The notes beneath the pieces were generated by a model. That model was given only the letters and a program-made list of their open reading frames with translations. It did no database searches and was not told the DNA's origin. From Candidatus Zhuqueibacterota bacterium (GTDB lineage Bacteria; Zhuqueibacterota; Zhuqueibacteria; Residuimicrobiales; Krinioviventaceae), in assembly GCA_003854995.1 (NCBI GenBank), contig RQOI01000577.1, positions 1-12,183 on the forward strand: a DNA stretch of 12,183 nt, written 5' to 3'. This document shows, in pieces, positions 1-7,961 of this stretch (positions are counted from its first letter, which is position 1; every line of letters starts with the position of its first letter). Position numbers and translations under genes: made by a program.

Positions 1-1
1 C

Positions 2-781
2 ACCAATCCCGTCTCAGGCATGACCTTGATGACGTTGATTCTCTCCTCCATCATCCTCACCAGAGTCGGTCTGTCCGGTCCGACCGGTATGGTGTCGGCC
101 CTCATCATCGGCGGTGTCGTCTGCACCGCGCTCTCCATGGCCGGCGGCTTTATCACTGATCTGAAAATCGGTTATTGGCTGGGCACCACGCCGATCAAAC
201 AGCAGCAGTACAAATTTCTCGGCACCCTTGTCGCCGCTGCCTCTGTCGGTGCGGTCATCATGATGCTCAACGCCACCTATGGCTTTGTCGGTGAGGGCGC
301 GCTGGTCGCGCCGCAGGCCAATGCCATGGCCGCGGTCATCAAGCCGTTGATGTCGAATCAGCCGGCGCCGTGGATGCTCTATATCGTCGGCGGTCTGTTC
401 GCCCTGATCCTGGAGATGATCGGCATCCCGCCGTTGGCATTTGCCCTCGGCATGTACATCCCGCTGCAACTCAATACGCCGATACTGGCCGGCGGCATCA
501 TCGCCCATTTTGTGGCCAAGAGCACAAAAGACGAAAAACTTTCCGCCAGGCGCCGCGAGCGCGGCACCCTCATCGCCTCTGGCTTCATCGCCGGCGGCGC
601 GATCATGGGCGTTCTGTCAGCGTTTCTCAAATTCCTAAAGTTCGACGAGATCGGCTTCATCCGACCCATCATAACCGAACGGTGGGCTGAAGCGGATGGC
701 GGGCAGCTGCTGGGATTGGGGATTTTTCTGCTGATCTGCATTTATATGTACTGGGATGCCAAGAGGGCAAAGAAGGAGTAG
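2..781 (+). CDS. OPT-family oligopeptide/metal-chelate transporter, C-terminal part (5' end outside window)
   Basis: The reading frame is already open at the left edge and begins T-N-P-V-S-G-M-T. The NPVSGMT motif is characteristic of prokaryotic OPT-family transporters, so the ATG at 20 is internal and the gene is partial. A second family signature lies near residue 55 of the visible part (TDLKIGYWLG followed by TPIKQQQ). About six strongly hydrophobic segments follow, and the protein ends in a charged tail (DAKRAKKE), as expected for an inner-membrane carrier of usually over 600 residues. The family imports oligopeptides or metal-chelate complexes by proton coupling; the substrate cannot be read from this fragment. 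The next gene begins about 60 bp downstream on the same strand. Family assignment is confident, substrate unknown. Confidence 0.9.
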   Translation, partial: TNPVSGMTLMTLILSSIILTRVGLSGPTGMVSALIIGGVVCTALSMAGGFITDLKIGYWLGTTPIKQQQYKFLGTLVAAASVGAVIMMLNATYGFVGEGALVAPQANAMAAVIKPLMSNQPAPWMLYIVGGLFALILEMIGIPPLAFALGMYIPLQLNTPILAGGIIAHFVAKSTKDEKLSARRRERGTLIASGFIAGGAIMGVLSAFLKFLKFDEIGFIRPIITERWAEADGGQLLGLGIFLLICIYMYWDAKRAKKE

Positions 782-839
782 ACGGCATGCGGGTCAGACA
801 GCATCGAACGGTTTGTATATCGGGCGTTTCACAATACCT

Positions 840-1916
840 TTGAAGCTGGTCTTTTACATCTCGGGCCATGGATACGGTCACGCTGTGCGCGATATTGAGA
901 TCATCAAATCGCTGGTCAAAATACACGCCGAAGCGGAAATTCACTTTCGCACCAGAGCCCCGCAGTGGTTGTTTGCACCGTTGCTGGGGAAACGGATTTT
1001 TTACCACGAGCGAGAGCTCGATTTTGGCGTCGTGCAAAAAAACAGTTTCAGCGCTGATAAAAAAGCAACTTTTCAGCGCTATGCGGCATTGGTCGATCAA
1101 AAAGAGAACTTGATCGACCGGGAACTCGCTTTCCTGCATTCCGTGCAGCCGGACATCATTCTCTCCGATATTACACCTTTTGCCTTTGATGCGGCCGAGG
1201 CCTACGGTAAGAAAGCCGTCGCCATCGGCAATTTTTCCTGGGATTGGATTTATACTCCCTACCTCGACAAGTTCCCTGACTATGCGTGGGTCGTCGAGGA
1301 TATCAGATCCTCTTACGTAAAAGCTGATCGACTGTGGCGTATTCCATTTTATGGTGATATGTCAGCATTCCCCTCTATTGAAGATGTGCCGCTCGTCGGG
1401 CGCAAGGCGCAGCTGCCGGCGCAAGTTGTGCGCGAACGGCTCGGTATGGCGCAAAAGGGAGCGCAAAAATATGTCCTGCTCGGATTACGGATGTCAGATC
1501 TCGCCGGTGTGGAGTGGCGCGGGATCGAAAAAATGCCCCTCACCTTTGTGGCCGTGTCACGGGATATTCGGATTACAAACTGTCTGCACGTTGAAGAAGC
1601 CAGCCTGCCATTCGAAGATGTGCTGCACGCCTGTGACGCTGTGCTCTCCAAGCCCGGCTACAGCATCGTCGCCGAAGTGCTGGTGAATCGTACGCCGATC
1701 GTCTATATTCCCCGCAGCGATTTCGTCGAAGATGCGTATCTCACTGCCGGACTGGCGCACTATGCTGTCTGTGAGGAATTATCACAGCCCAATTTTTACG
1801 CCGGCAACTGGCGTGGCGCGTTTGAACGTCTCTTTGCGAAACCGCCTGTTTGGCAAGAGATACGTCACGATGGCGCAGAGGTGATCGCGGCAAATATCTT
1901 GCGCCATGTCAATTGA
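840..1916 (+). CDS. GT-B-fold glycosyltransferase-like protein (MurG/GT28-like, related to the N-terminal domain of L-arabinokinase)
   Basis: The protein opens with KLVFYISGHGYGHAVRD, the glycine/histidine-rich nucleotide-sugar transferase loop (SGHGYGH at about residues 8-14). Near the C-terminus it carries DAVLSKPGYSIVAE and then VYIPRSDFVED, the donor-binding half of a GT-B fold. Length from TTG at 840 is 358 residues. I chose TTG 840 because it directly precedes the conserved first beta-strand. Alternatives are TTG 813 and ATG 756, the latter overlapping the transporter end and adding 28 basic residues that look unlike the family. None of these starts has a good ribosome site, so the start is uncertain. 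The family includes uncharacterised bacterial UDP-sugar transferase-like proteins and the N-terminal half of plant arabinokinases; acceptor and donor are unknown. The 3' end overlaps the convergent ion-channel gene by 8 bp. Confidence 0.78.
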   Translation: MKLVFYISGHGYGHAVRDIEIIKSLVKIHAEAEIHFRTRAPQWLFAPLLGKRIFYHERELDFGVVQKNSFSADKKATFQRYAALVDQKENLIDRELAFLHSVQPDIILSDITPFAFDAAEAYGKKAVAIGNFSWDWIYTPYLDKFPDYAWVVEDIRSSYVKADRLWRIPFYGDMSAFPSIEDVPLVGRKAQLPAQVVRERLGMAQKGAQKYVLLGLRMSDLAGVEWRGIEKMPLTFVAVSRDIRITNCLHVEEASLPFEDVLHACDAVLSKPGYSIVAEVLVNRTPIVYIPRSDFVEDAYLTAGLAHYAVCEELSQPNFYAGNWRGAFERLFAKPPVWQEIRHDGAEVIAANILRHVN

Positions 1917-2733
1917 GCTTGCTGCCGCAATACTTACAAAAGACCGCATTTGCGTCATGCCCCTCAGCGCTGCAGGTGGGGCACGATTGGGTTGTCACCG
2001 GTTTTACCTCAGCGCGAACCATTTCGGCGGTGACGATGCCCGTCGGCACGGCGATGATCGCGTAACCGAGAATCATGATGATCGCTGCCAGTGTCTGTCC
2101 CAGGCTTGTTTTCGGCGAAATATCGCCATATCCCACTGTCGTCAGCGTCACAACCGCCCAATACATGCTGCGCGGGATGCTGGTGAAGCCGTTCGCTTCT
2201 CCCTCGACAATGTACATGATGCAGCCGAAAATCATCACGAGCGTGAGCACGGCGACTACGAAGACGATGATCTTGCGGCGACTGCTGTACAACGCTCGAA
2301 CTAGCGTTTGTGCCTCGTGAACATATTGCACCAGCTTGAAGACGCGAAAGATTCTCAGCACGCGCAAAATCCGTATGATCCGCAGATAGCCTGTGCCTGG
2401 CACCAGCAGGCTCAAATAGGAAGGTAAAATAGCAAACAGATCCACCAAGCCATAAAAGCTTTTTGCGTACAGGAGCGGTCGGCGAACGCTCATGAATCGC
2501 AAAATATATTCGATGGTGAAGAGGATGGTGAATATCCAGTCGATTGTGGAGAGCCATACGGCATGGCGCATGCGAATGTGGCTCACGCTTTCGAGCAGAA
2601 TCACCACAATGCTGAGCGCGATGGAAATGATGAGAATAACATCAAAAGCTTTGCCCGCCGTCGTGTCCGCTTCAAAAATGATTTCATGGACCTTGCTGCG
2701 CCAGCAGCTTTCTCGTGGACTGTTTTGGTTCAT
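1909..2733 (-). CDS. Six-TM voltage-gated potassium channel with C-terminal zinc ribbon
   Basis: This is a 274-residue inner-membrane channel subunit, expected to form a tetramer. S1-S3 lie at about 31-49, 62-81 and 93-110. S4 (115-137) has Arg at 118, 121, 124, 127 and 130 and Lys at 133, the every-third-residue spacing of a voltage sensor. S5 is near 154-177. The potassium selectivity filter TVGYGD is at 199-204 and S6 at about 211-236. After S6 comes a short cytoplasmic tail with Cys251, Cys254, Cys266 and Cys269 (CPTC...CKYC), a zinc-ribbon pattern that as I recall occurs on some bacterial 'ion transporter' proteins. The ATG at 2733 is preceded by only a weak GGGA site. It is divergent from deoA and converges with the glycosyltransferase gene. 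Potassium selectivity follows from the filter; the role of the tail is inference. Confidence 0.93.
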   Translation of the reverse strand: MNQNSPRESCWRSKVHEIIFEADTTAGKAFDVILIISIALSIVVILLESVSHIRMRHAVWLSTIDWIFTILFTIEYILRFMSVRRPLLYAKSFYGLVDLFAILPSYLSLLVPGTGYLRIIRILRVLRIFRVFKLVQYVHEAQTLVRALYSSRRKIIVFVVAVLTLVMIFGCIMYIVEGEANGFTSIPRSMYWAVVTLTTVGYGDISPKTSLGQTLAAIIMILGYAIIAVPTGIVTAEMVRAEVKPVTTQSCPTCSAEGHDANAVFCKYCGSKLN

Positions 2734-2763
2734 AGCTATCTGTCCCGCACGTCTCGATGTAAA

Positions 2764-2791
2764 AAAATAGTTCGTGACAAATACGATTCAA
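2764..2791 (-). promoter_or_regulatory. Possible sigma-70-type promoter for the potassium-channel gene
   Basis: On the minus strand there is TTGAAT (2786-2791), a 16-bp spacer and TATTTT (2764-2769), about 30 bp upstream of the channel ATG. It lies in the 117-bp divergent spacer shared with deoA. The match is only moderate, so this is an inference from sequence. Confidence 0.35.
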
Positions 2792-2850
2792 TCGCTTACT
2801 TTATGTTCAAACATGAATATGCAGAGTTGACATCTTAAAAACAAGCTAAA

Positions 2851-4158
2851 ATGAACGCCTACCAGATCATTGCCAAAAAACGCGACGGCCGCGCGCTCGC
2901 CGCGGATGAGATCGCCTATTTCGTGCAGGGTTACGCGCAAAACAAGATCCCGGACTATCAAATGTCCGCTCTGCTCATGGCGATTTATATGCATGGCATG
3001 AGTTTTGACGAGACAGCGGTTTTGACGCGCAGCATGCTCGAATCCGGCATCCGTATGAATTTTAAAAATATGCCCGGACGCAAGATCGACAAGCACAGCA
3101 CTGGTGGTGTGGGCGATAAAGTGTCGTTGATTTTGGCGCCGCTCGTGGCCGCTGCCGGCGTCAGAGTGCCGATGATCTCCGGCCGCGGGCTGGGACACAG
3201 CGGCGGCACGCTCGATAAACTCGATGCCATCCCGGGCTTTCGCACCCATCTGTCCATCGATGAGTTTTATCAGCAGGTTGAAGAGATCGGCGTGGCCATG
3301 ATTGGCCAGACGGAGCGAATTTGTCCGGCTGATAAAAAGATGTACGCACTGCGCGACGCCACGGCGACGATCGAATCGATCCCGCTGATCACCAGCAGCA
3401 TCCTCAGCAAAAAGCTGGCAGAGGGCATCGATGGCCTTGTCCTCGACGTGAAGACGGGCAGGGGCGCTTTTATGAAAAATGCAGACGAGTCCCGCATCCT
3501 GGCCGAGAGTCTGGTGAAAACCGCGGCGCTCAACAACTTGCCGACGACGGTCTTCATCACGCGCATGGATGAGCCGCTCGGCTGCGCGGCGGGCAATTGG
3601 CTGGAGACCAGAGAAGCCATCGATTGTCTCAAAGGTGGCGGGCCGGCTGATGTGCGGGAATTGACCCTCGCTCTGGGTGCGCAGATGTTGTTGATGGCGC
3701 AGGTCGCCCGTTCAGAAGAGGAAGCGCTGGCTCGCCTCGCTGCGCTGCTCGATTCCGGCGCTGCATTTCAAAAATTTTGCCAGTTGGTCGAGTATCAGAA
3801 AGGTGATGTGTCGATCGTGCACGAACCGGATCGATATCCGCGTTCGAGATTTTCGCATACGATTCATGCGACGCAAGACGGCTCTATCAGCGATATTGAT
3901 GCGCTGGCCGTCGGCTCCTCCGTCATCCAGCTCGGCGGCGGGCGGCAGGTGATGGAAGATCAGATCGACTATAAAGCCGGTGTGCTGCTGCATTGCAAGG
4001 TCGGCGATGGCGTGACCAGGGGCCAAACCATGGCCACGATCTATACGGATTGTGCGAATGTCGTTGCAGAGGCGGCTCGCGCGCTCTCGAACGCGTTTGT
4101 CATCACCAGTGAGCCGGTGCAAAGAAGCAGGATCGTCATGGATGTTGTAAAGCCGTGA
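2851..4158 (+). CDS. deoA: Thymidine/pyrimidine-nucleoside phosphorylase
   Basis: A cytoplasmic salvage enzyme that splits thymidine or other pyrimidine nucleosides with phosphate to give the base and (deoxy)ribose-1-phosphate. The 435-residue length is normal. The family signature KHSTGGVGDK is at 81-90 and SGRGLGHSGGTLDKL at 110-124. Residues matching the E. coli DeoA active site are visible: His82, Arg168, Ser183 and Lys187 (in order KHST, ALRD, SSILSKK). The C-terminal alpha/beta domain (about 340-435) is intact. Sequence alone does not separate thymidine phosphorylase (DeoA) from the broader pyrimidine-nucleoside phosphorylase (Pdp), so the symbol is a family label. The ATG has no clear Shine-Dalgarno site. 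No other deo genes are nearby; rfbC follows 40 bp later, possibly on the same transcript. Confidence 0.95.
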   Translation: MNAYQIIAKKRDGRALAADEIAYFVQGYAQNKIPDYQMSALLMAIYMHGMSFDETAVLTRSMLESGIRMNFKNMPGRKIDKHSTGGVGDKVSLILAPLVAAAGVRVPMISGRGLGHSGGTLDKLDAIPGFRTHLSIDEFYQQVEEIGVAMIGQTERICPADKKMYALRDATATIESIPLITSSILSKKLAEGIDGLVLDVKTGRGAFMKNADESRILAESLVKTAALNNLPTTVFITRMDEPLGCAAGNWLETREAIDCLKGGGPADVRELTLALGAQMLLMAQVARSEEEALARLAALLDSGAAFQKFCQLVEYQKGDVSIVHEPDRYPRSRFSHTIHATQDGSISDIDALAVGSSVIQLGGGRQVMEDQIDYKAGVLLHCKVGDGVTRGQTMATIYTDCANVVAEAARALSNAFVITSEPVQRSRIVMDVVKP

Positions 4159-4186
4159 ACTTTATCTGTCAGATGGTCACGATACA

Positions 4187-4194
4187 GGGAGAGG
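4187..4194 (+). promoter_or_regulatory. Ribosome binding site of rfbC
   Basis: GGGAGAGG sits 4-7 bases before the ATG at 4199. It fixes the rfbC start and shows that this genome uses Shine-Dalgarno pairing at least at some genes. Confidence 0.7.
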
Positions 4195-4198
4195 ATGG

Positions 4199-4774
4199 AT
4201 GAAATTTATACCCACTGAAATACCCGAGTTGATCTTAATAGAGCCCAAGGTGTTAGGCGACAGCCGAGGCTATTTTATGGAGACGTACAGAGAACCGCTC
4301 TTTCAAGCGAACGGCATCAAAGAAAAATTTGTCCAGGATAATATGAGCAGATCGGTCAGAGGTACGCTGCGGGGACTGCACTACCAGCTCGATCCGCACG
4401 CGCAGGGCAAACTGGTTCGCGTTCTGCGGGGTGCTGTTTACGACGTAGCGGTCGATATACGCCGCGGCTCGCCGGCATTCGGCAAGTGGATCGGCGTTGA
4501 GCTGAGTGAAGAGAACAAACTGTCACTGTGGATTCCGGCTGGATTTGCGCACGGCTTTTATGTGCTCTCCGATATCGCCGAATTCACCTATAAATGCACC
4601 GCTATCTACACACCGCATGCCGAGCGCGGCATCGTGTGGAATGATCCGGATATTAATATTAAATGGCCGATAGTTGGAGATGATGTGGTTTTGTCGGAAA
4701 AAGACAAGAGCAATCCACTTTTACAAGACGCCGACTATAATTTTATTTATTATTCCCGCGAATCGTCTTTATAA
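4199..4774 (+). CDS. rfbC: dTDP-4-dehydrorhamnose 3,5-epimerase
   Basis: Third enzyme of dTDP-L-rhamnose synthesis: it epimerises C3 and C5 of dTDP-4-dehydro-6-deoxyglucose in the cytoplasm, supplying rhamnose for O-antigen or other surface glycans. The 191-residue cupin protein is full length. Visible signatures are DSRGYFMETY (21-30), RGLHYQ with the catalytic base His61, Lys71 in the QGKLVRV strand, and WIPAGFAHGFYVLSD (111-125). Tyr131 and Asp169 (SEKDKSNPLL) align with active-site residues of the Salmonella RmlC enzyme. The start is supported by a strong Shine-Dalgarno. The usual partners rfbA, rfbB and rfbD are not in the window, so it is an orphan here or its partners are elsewhere. 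It converges on the TonB receptor gene with a 63-bp gap that contains no good terminator. Confidence 0.96.
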   Translation: MKFIPTEIPELILIEPKVLGDSRGYFMETYREPLFQANGIKEKFVQDNMSRSVRGTLRGLHYQLDPHAQGKLVRVLRGAVYDVAVDIRRGSPAFGKWIGVELSEENKLSLWIPAGFAHGFYVLSDIAEFTYKCTAIYTPHAERGIVWNDPDINIKWPIVGDDVVLSEKDKSNPLLQDADYNFIYYSRESSL

Positions 4775-4837
4775 AGTTTGCATCGAGCGACTGGAAAAAC
4801 ATCCTATCCGATTTTGCATGGGATACGGGACCGACTA

Positions 4838-7072
4838 TCAGATAAATATTTTATATAATAACCGAAAATTTCGTCCCGGCTCCGGCATCACTTCGCGGAC
4901 GCGATTGAGGTGTTTGCGATAGACAGCATCAAAAATGTTCTCAACAGCGAATGAAAATGAATGGAGGTGTCTTTGCGTCGAGATCACATGCTGGACGTAC
5001 AGATCGAATATCACATAACCGTCGGTCGGTGATTCGAACTCGCCAACACGCTCCTGATCTGAGGCTGCCCGTACCGCGGTGCTGACGCTAAATTGTCCAA
5101 CCTCATAGCCGAGATTAACTTTGGCTTCGAGCGGCGGTATGTAGGGGAGAGGTTGATGAAAATCCACCAGCTCGCCCCACACATAGCTCGCCGAGCCCGC
5201 GGTATGCAAATGCTGTGACAGTGGCAGATGAAACGACAATTCTGCGCCACGCATCAACGCATGCTCTCCGACATATTTGTAAATATACAAATCAGCGCGT
5301 CTCCAGCTTTTTTCCCCCGTGTTCATGGGGAATATATAGTTCTTGATATCATTCTGATAGATGGCGAAACGGATATAGGCATCTTCGACTTTCATATCCA
5401 TGAACAGCTCCAGTCCAATGGCGTTTTCCTTGCTTAAATCCGCATTGCCCACTTCATACGAATATGCCGCCAGATGCGGCCCTTCGGAGAACAACTCCTC
5501 GGTCGTTGGTGCACGAAAAGTACGCATCACTGTGCCGCCAATAGTCCACTTTTGATTGATCAACCAATGTGGTGACAGTGCAAGCGAGAAATCGCTGAAC
5601 GTTCGAGGATGAATCAAGCCAACGGTGCTCGATAAACGTTCCTCTTCCGGCGCAATACTTTTATAATCGAAACGAAGCGAGCCGTGCAACAGAAATTCGT
5701 CAAAATGCATTTCCTCGTAATAAAAGCCAGCCGCTGCCATTTCAAACGTGTCTGGCGTAAATGTGAGACCGCCCGAGGCAAAATCGCGGCTGCTGGCTCG
5801 CAGCCCAAGAATGCCATTTTTGAAGCGACCCCGATTTTTCAGAAAACCAAGGACATTGAAGAAATCGGATACCACGCCATACTCCATGCCCAAATAGCCG
5901 GTCGATTCAAATTCCTGGTGAAAATAGACAGAATGATTGTAACTTGCTTCAAAGCGTCGAAGGCCAATCGAATTGACGAGGAGCTGGTTTTTGGCTTCCA
6001 GGTGCTTCCGATCCAGTTTGATGTTGACGCCAGCGGGGTGCCCGCCATTCGGATCGGGCGGGATACCATACTCGGACATGTAATCGCTTGCCGCGGCACC
6101 GGCAAATCCCCACGCTCGCACCAGGCTCAGTCCTGCTGAGCCGTTTTTTGTCTGAATGGAGGTATTGATGAGCGGACCTTCCGGCGTATTGGTATTCCTG
6201 GCGTCGCGATAGCTGGCGTCAAATCGACCGGTGAACATCCCGAGCGGGGCCGCCATTTCAAAACCTCCTGCATAGCCGCTGTTGGTCGTCTCGCCCTGCA
6301 GGCTTGCCGATCCGGACAATGTCGATAGTGTTTTGAATGGTACATAGCCGCGAAAAACGTTGATAACGCCGCCAAGGGTGTTCGAGCCGTACACCAGAGC
6401 TTCGGGGCCACGAATCACCTCGATTCGTTCGGCGGTGATGGGCTCGATGACGACCGCGTGGTCCGTGGATGTTGCCGACAAGTCCCCCGTTTGTTCACTG
6501 TCTTCCAGCATCATCAATCGATCGCCGCCAAGTCCGCGCAAGACGGGTCGTGCCGGCGCTGGTCCCATGGTGCGCTGGCTTATGCCTGGCTCATAGTCGA
6601 TTGTTTGCGCAATCGTCTGTCCCAACGCTTGATGCAATTTTTTATCGGAAAAGAGAATGTCCGGTCTCACGGTCGAGCCGTCGCCTGTGCGCGATGACTC
6701 GACCGTGACGCCACCCATGTGAATGACTGCCCGAGGAAGGATGAGAACGATCTCCAACGTATCACCTGCTGTGAGTTCAACAGGTACGGCAATATTTCTG
6801 TAACCGATACGAAACGTCTTCAAAGTAACCGGGCCGGCAGCAAGTTGTTCCAGTACAAACGAGCCATCTTCCTGCGATGTGACCGAACGATTCATTTCTT
6901 GCAATAAAATATTGGCAAATCCGATTGGTTCAGCTGTACCCTCTTCGACGATCACACCTTTCAAGGTGGCGTTCGCTCCTGGCGAAACAGCAGGATTGGG
7001 CAAACAAATCACTGGAAAAATCGATGCGATAAAGACCACAGCCATTCTGAAAACGAAGGACGCGATGCTCAT
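4838..7072 (-). CDS. TonB-dependent outer-membrane receptor, ZnuD-like, with N-terminal carboxypeptidase-regulatory-like domain
   Basis: Numbering is from ATG 7072 (744 residues). A signal peptide (hydrophobic core about 8-24) is followed by a carboxypeptidase-regulatory-like beta-sandwich (about 36-113). The TonB plug (about 140-240) ends in RIEVIRGPEALVYGS (216-230) and GGVINV. A 22-strand-type barrel follows and the chain finishes in LLYKIFI. The plug stretch with STDHAV and the later barrel motif YNHSVYFHQEFESTG resemble zinc receptors of the ZnuD type, so a metal ligand is inferred, not shown. The start at 7072 follows the lipoprotein stop by one base and begins a clean signal peptide; ATG 7093 would add seven residues (MVVGNRK) and overlap the lipoprotein gene. 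It probably imports its ligand across the outer membrane with TonB energy, together with the two small upstream genes. Confidence 0.92.
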   Translation of the reverse strand: MSIASFVFRMAVVFIASIFPVICLPNPAVSPGANATLKGVIVEEGTAEPIGFANILLQEMNRSVTSQEDGSFVLEQLAAGPVTLKTFRIGYRNIAVPVELTAGDTLEIVLILPRAVIHMGGVTVESSRTGDGSTVRPDILFSDKKLHQALGQTIAQTIDYEPGISQRTMGPAPARPVLRGLGGDRLMMLEDSEQTGDLSATSTDHAVVIEPITAERIEVIRGPEALVYGSNTLGGVINVFRGYVPFKTLSTLSGSASLQGETTNSGYAGGFEMAAPLGMFTGRFDASYRDARNTNTPEGPLINTSIQTKNGSAGLSLVRAWGFAGAAASDYMSEYGIPPDPNGGHPAGVNIKLDRKHLEAKNQLLVNSIGLRRFEASYNHSVYFHQEFESTGYLGMEYGVVSDFFNVLGFLKNRGRFKNGILGLRASSRDFASGGLTFTPDTFEMAAAGFYYEEMHFDEFLLHGSLRFDYKSIAPEEERLSSTVGLIHPRTFSDFSLALSPHWLINQKWTIGGTVMRTFRAPTTEELFSEGPHLAAYSYEVGNADLSKENAIGLELFMDMKVEDAYIRFAIYQNDIKNYIFPMNTGEKSWRRADLYIYKYVGEHALMRGAELSFHLPLSQHLHTAGSASYVWGELVDFHQPLPYIPPLEAKVNLGYEVGQFSVSTAVRAASDQERVGEFESPTDGYVIFDLYVQHVISTQRHLHSFSFAVENIFDAVYRKHLNRVREVMPEPGRNFRLLYKIFI

Positions 7073-7073
7073 T

Positions 7074-7556
7074 TTACGATTTCCCACCACCATCCTCGCT
7101 CACATTTACCGGGATATCAAGTGACACAAAGTCAGCATGGTCGCCATGTAAAACTTTGAACTGCAGCATTGTTGATCCCGCATCCAATCCTTTGATGCGA
7201 AAGTTCCACGCGCCGTCTTGTTCATAGTGAATAATGTCTGCGATTTGAGGATCGGCGCTCGTCCAGCTGAGTACAAAATGATCTTCCTCCGGCTGAAAGA
7301 GGTCGCCATCTTGGGCGACGAGAAAAAAGCTCAGCATCGCCGATTCGGTATTTTCATTCACTGAAAAACTGCCGGTCAGTTGTCCTTGCGCAGCGCGAAC
7401 AAGTTCAAGATCGCTTTGCTTGATGACACAGCCGACAGCCTCGGCATGCTCATCGTGATCTTCAGTGGTCACTGGATTATCGTCTTTTCCACAGCTGATA
7501 AGAAATAAAAGAATGAAAGACAGAACGACATAATATTTATGCAAATGAAATAGCAT
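7074..7556 (-). CDS. His-rich lipoprotein, probable metal-handling partner of the TonB receptor
   Basis: A 160-residue protein with a hydrophobic leader and a lipobox LISC (19-22). It should therefore be cleaved and lipid-modified at Cys22 and anchored in the inner or outer membrane. Just after the anchor is EDHDEHAEA (32-40), a His/acid cluster suited to a divalent metal. The rest looks like a small beta-sandwich, with EEDHF in the middle and HGDHADF near the end, so more His/Asp ligands are spread along the chain. No name is known to me for the family. A good ribosome site (AGGAGA, 7563-7568) lies 6 bases before the ATG. The TAA stop is one base from the receptor ATG, which suggests translational coupling. 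A metal-capture or delivery role is inferred from composition and neighbours. Confidence 0.82.
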   Translation of the reverse strand: MLFHLHKYYVVLSFILLFLISCGKDDNPVTTEDHDEHAEAVGCVIKQSDLELVRAAQGQLTGSFSVNENTESAMLSFFLVAQDGDLFQPEEDHFVLSWTSADPQIADIIHYEQDGAWNFRIKGLDAGSTMLQFKVLHGDHADFVSLDIPVNVSEDGGGKS

Positions 7557-7627
7557 GGCTATTCTCCTGCTAAATTGTTCAGAGTTAGCCCAAAAATAAT
7601 TTACGCTTTTGCGGCTTTGATGAGAGC

Positions 7628-7927
7628 TTAATGTATTTTAGGGGAGGAATGAGGAGGCGCACGTGTGAACCGTGCTGAAGAGTGCTCAATAGTGATTATC
7701 GGTGTCACCCGCAAGTGAACCGAAGGAGAATGGCCAAGAAATGACTGGAAAAAATAGACAATGATCAATGCCAGACTGAAAGCAATTGCTAGAAGGAAGG
7801 CAATACAATCCTCGTGCTCCTGCAGATCAGGTGTATGATTATGCAGATAGGGCGATAAAACTGACAAAAGACCTGCCAGAAAAAAGAGCAAGAGAATAAA
7901 GTTTTTATATGTTCTGTTGTGCATCAT
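7628..7927 (-). CDS. Small His-rich membrane protein, unknown function
   Basis: A 99-residue protein with two hydrophobic segments (about 9-27 and 42-63). Between them is a short probably periplasmic loop, LHNHTPDLQEHEDC (28-41), with three His, several acids and a Cys, which looks like a metal site. The C-terminal tail is also His-rich (four His in the last 25 residues). No domain is recognised; the layout vaguely recalls small DUF2946-type proteins found next to metal receptors. It lies between the SWIM gene (34-bp gap) and the lipoprotein gene (71-bp gap), all on the same strand. The start is ATG 7927 or 7924; neither has a clear Shine-Dalgarno. The reading frame is supported by hydrophobicity and position rather than by homology. 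Confidence 0.62.
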   Translation of the reverse strand: MMHNRTYKNFILLLFFLAGLLSVLSPYLHNHTPDLQEHEDCIAFLLAIAFSLALIIVYFFQSFLGHSPSVHLRVTPIITIEHSSARFTRAPPHSSPKIH

Positions 7928-7961
7928 TTCATCAAGTCACGACAAACTAACACTGCGCATT

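Noticed and set aside
14..508. 164-residue open frame on the minus strand across the OPT gene
   Set aside because: It is low-complexity Asp/Arg/Gly/His-rich and lies antisense to clear transporter motifs, so it is a shadow of the GC-rich real frame.
2803..2814. ATGTTCAAACAT inverted repeat in the deoA/channel spacer as an operator
   Set aside because: It is short (5-bp arms), AT-rich and not positioned relative to a convincing promoter.
2827..2832. TTGACA as a -35 box for deoA
   Set aside because: A 17-bp spacing would put the -10 box over the start codon; TAAAAT at 14 bp is too close and would make a leaderless transcript, which I cannot support.
4775..4837. Bidirectional terminator between rfbC and the TonB receptor gene
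   Set aside because: Only a 5-bp TATCC/GGATA stem with an 11-base loop is present and no T-run is placed correctly.
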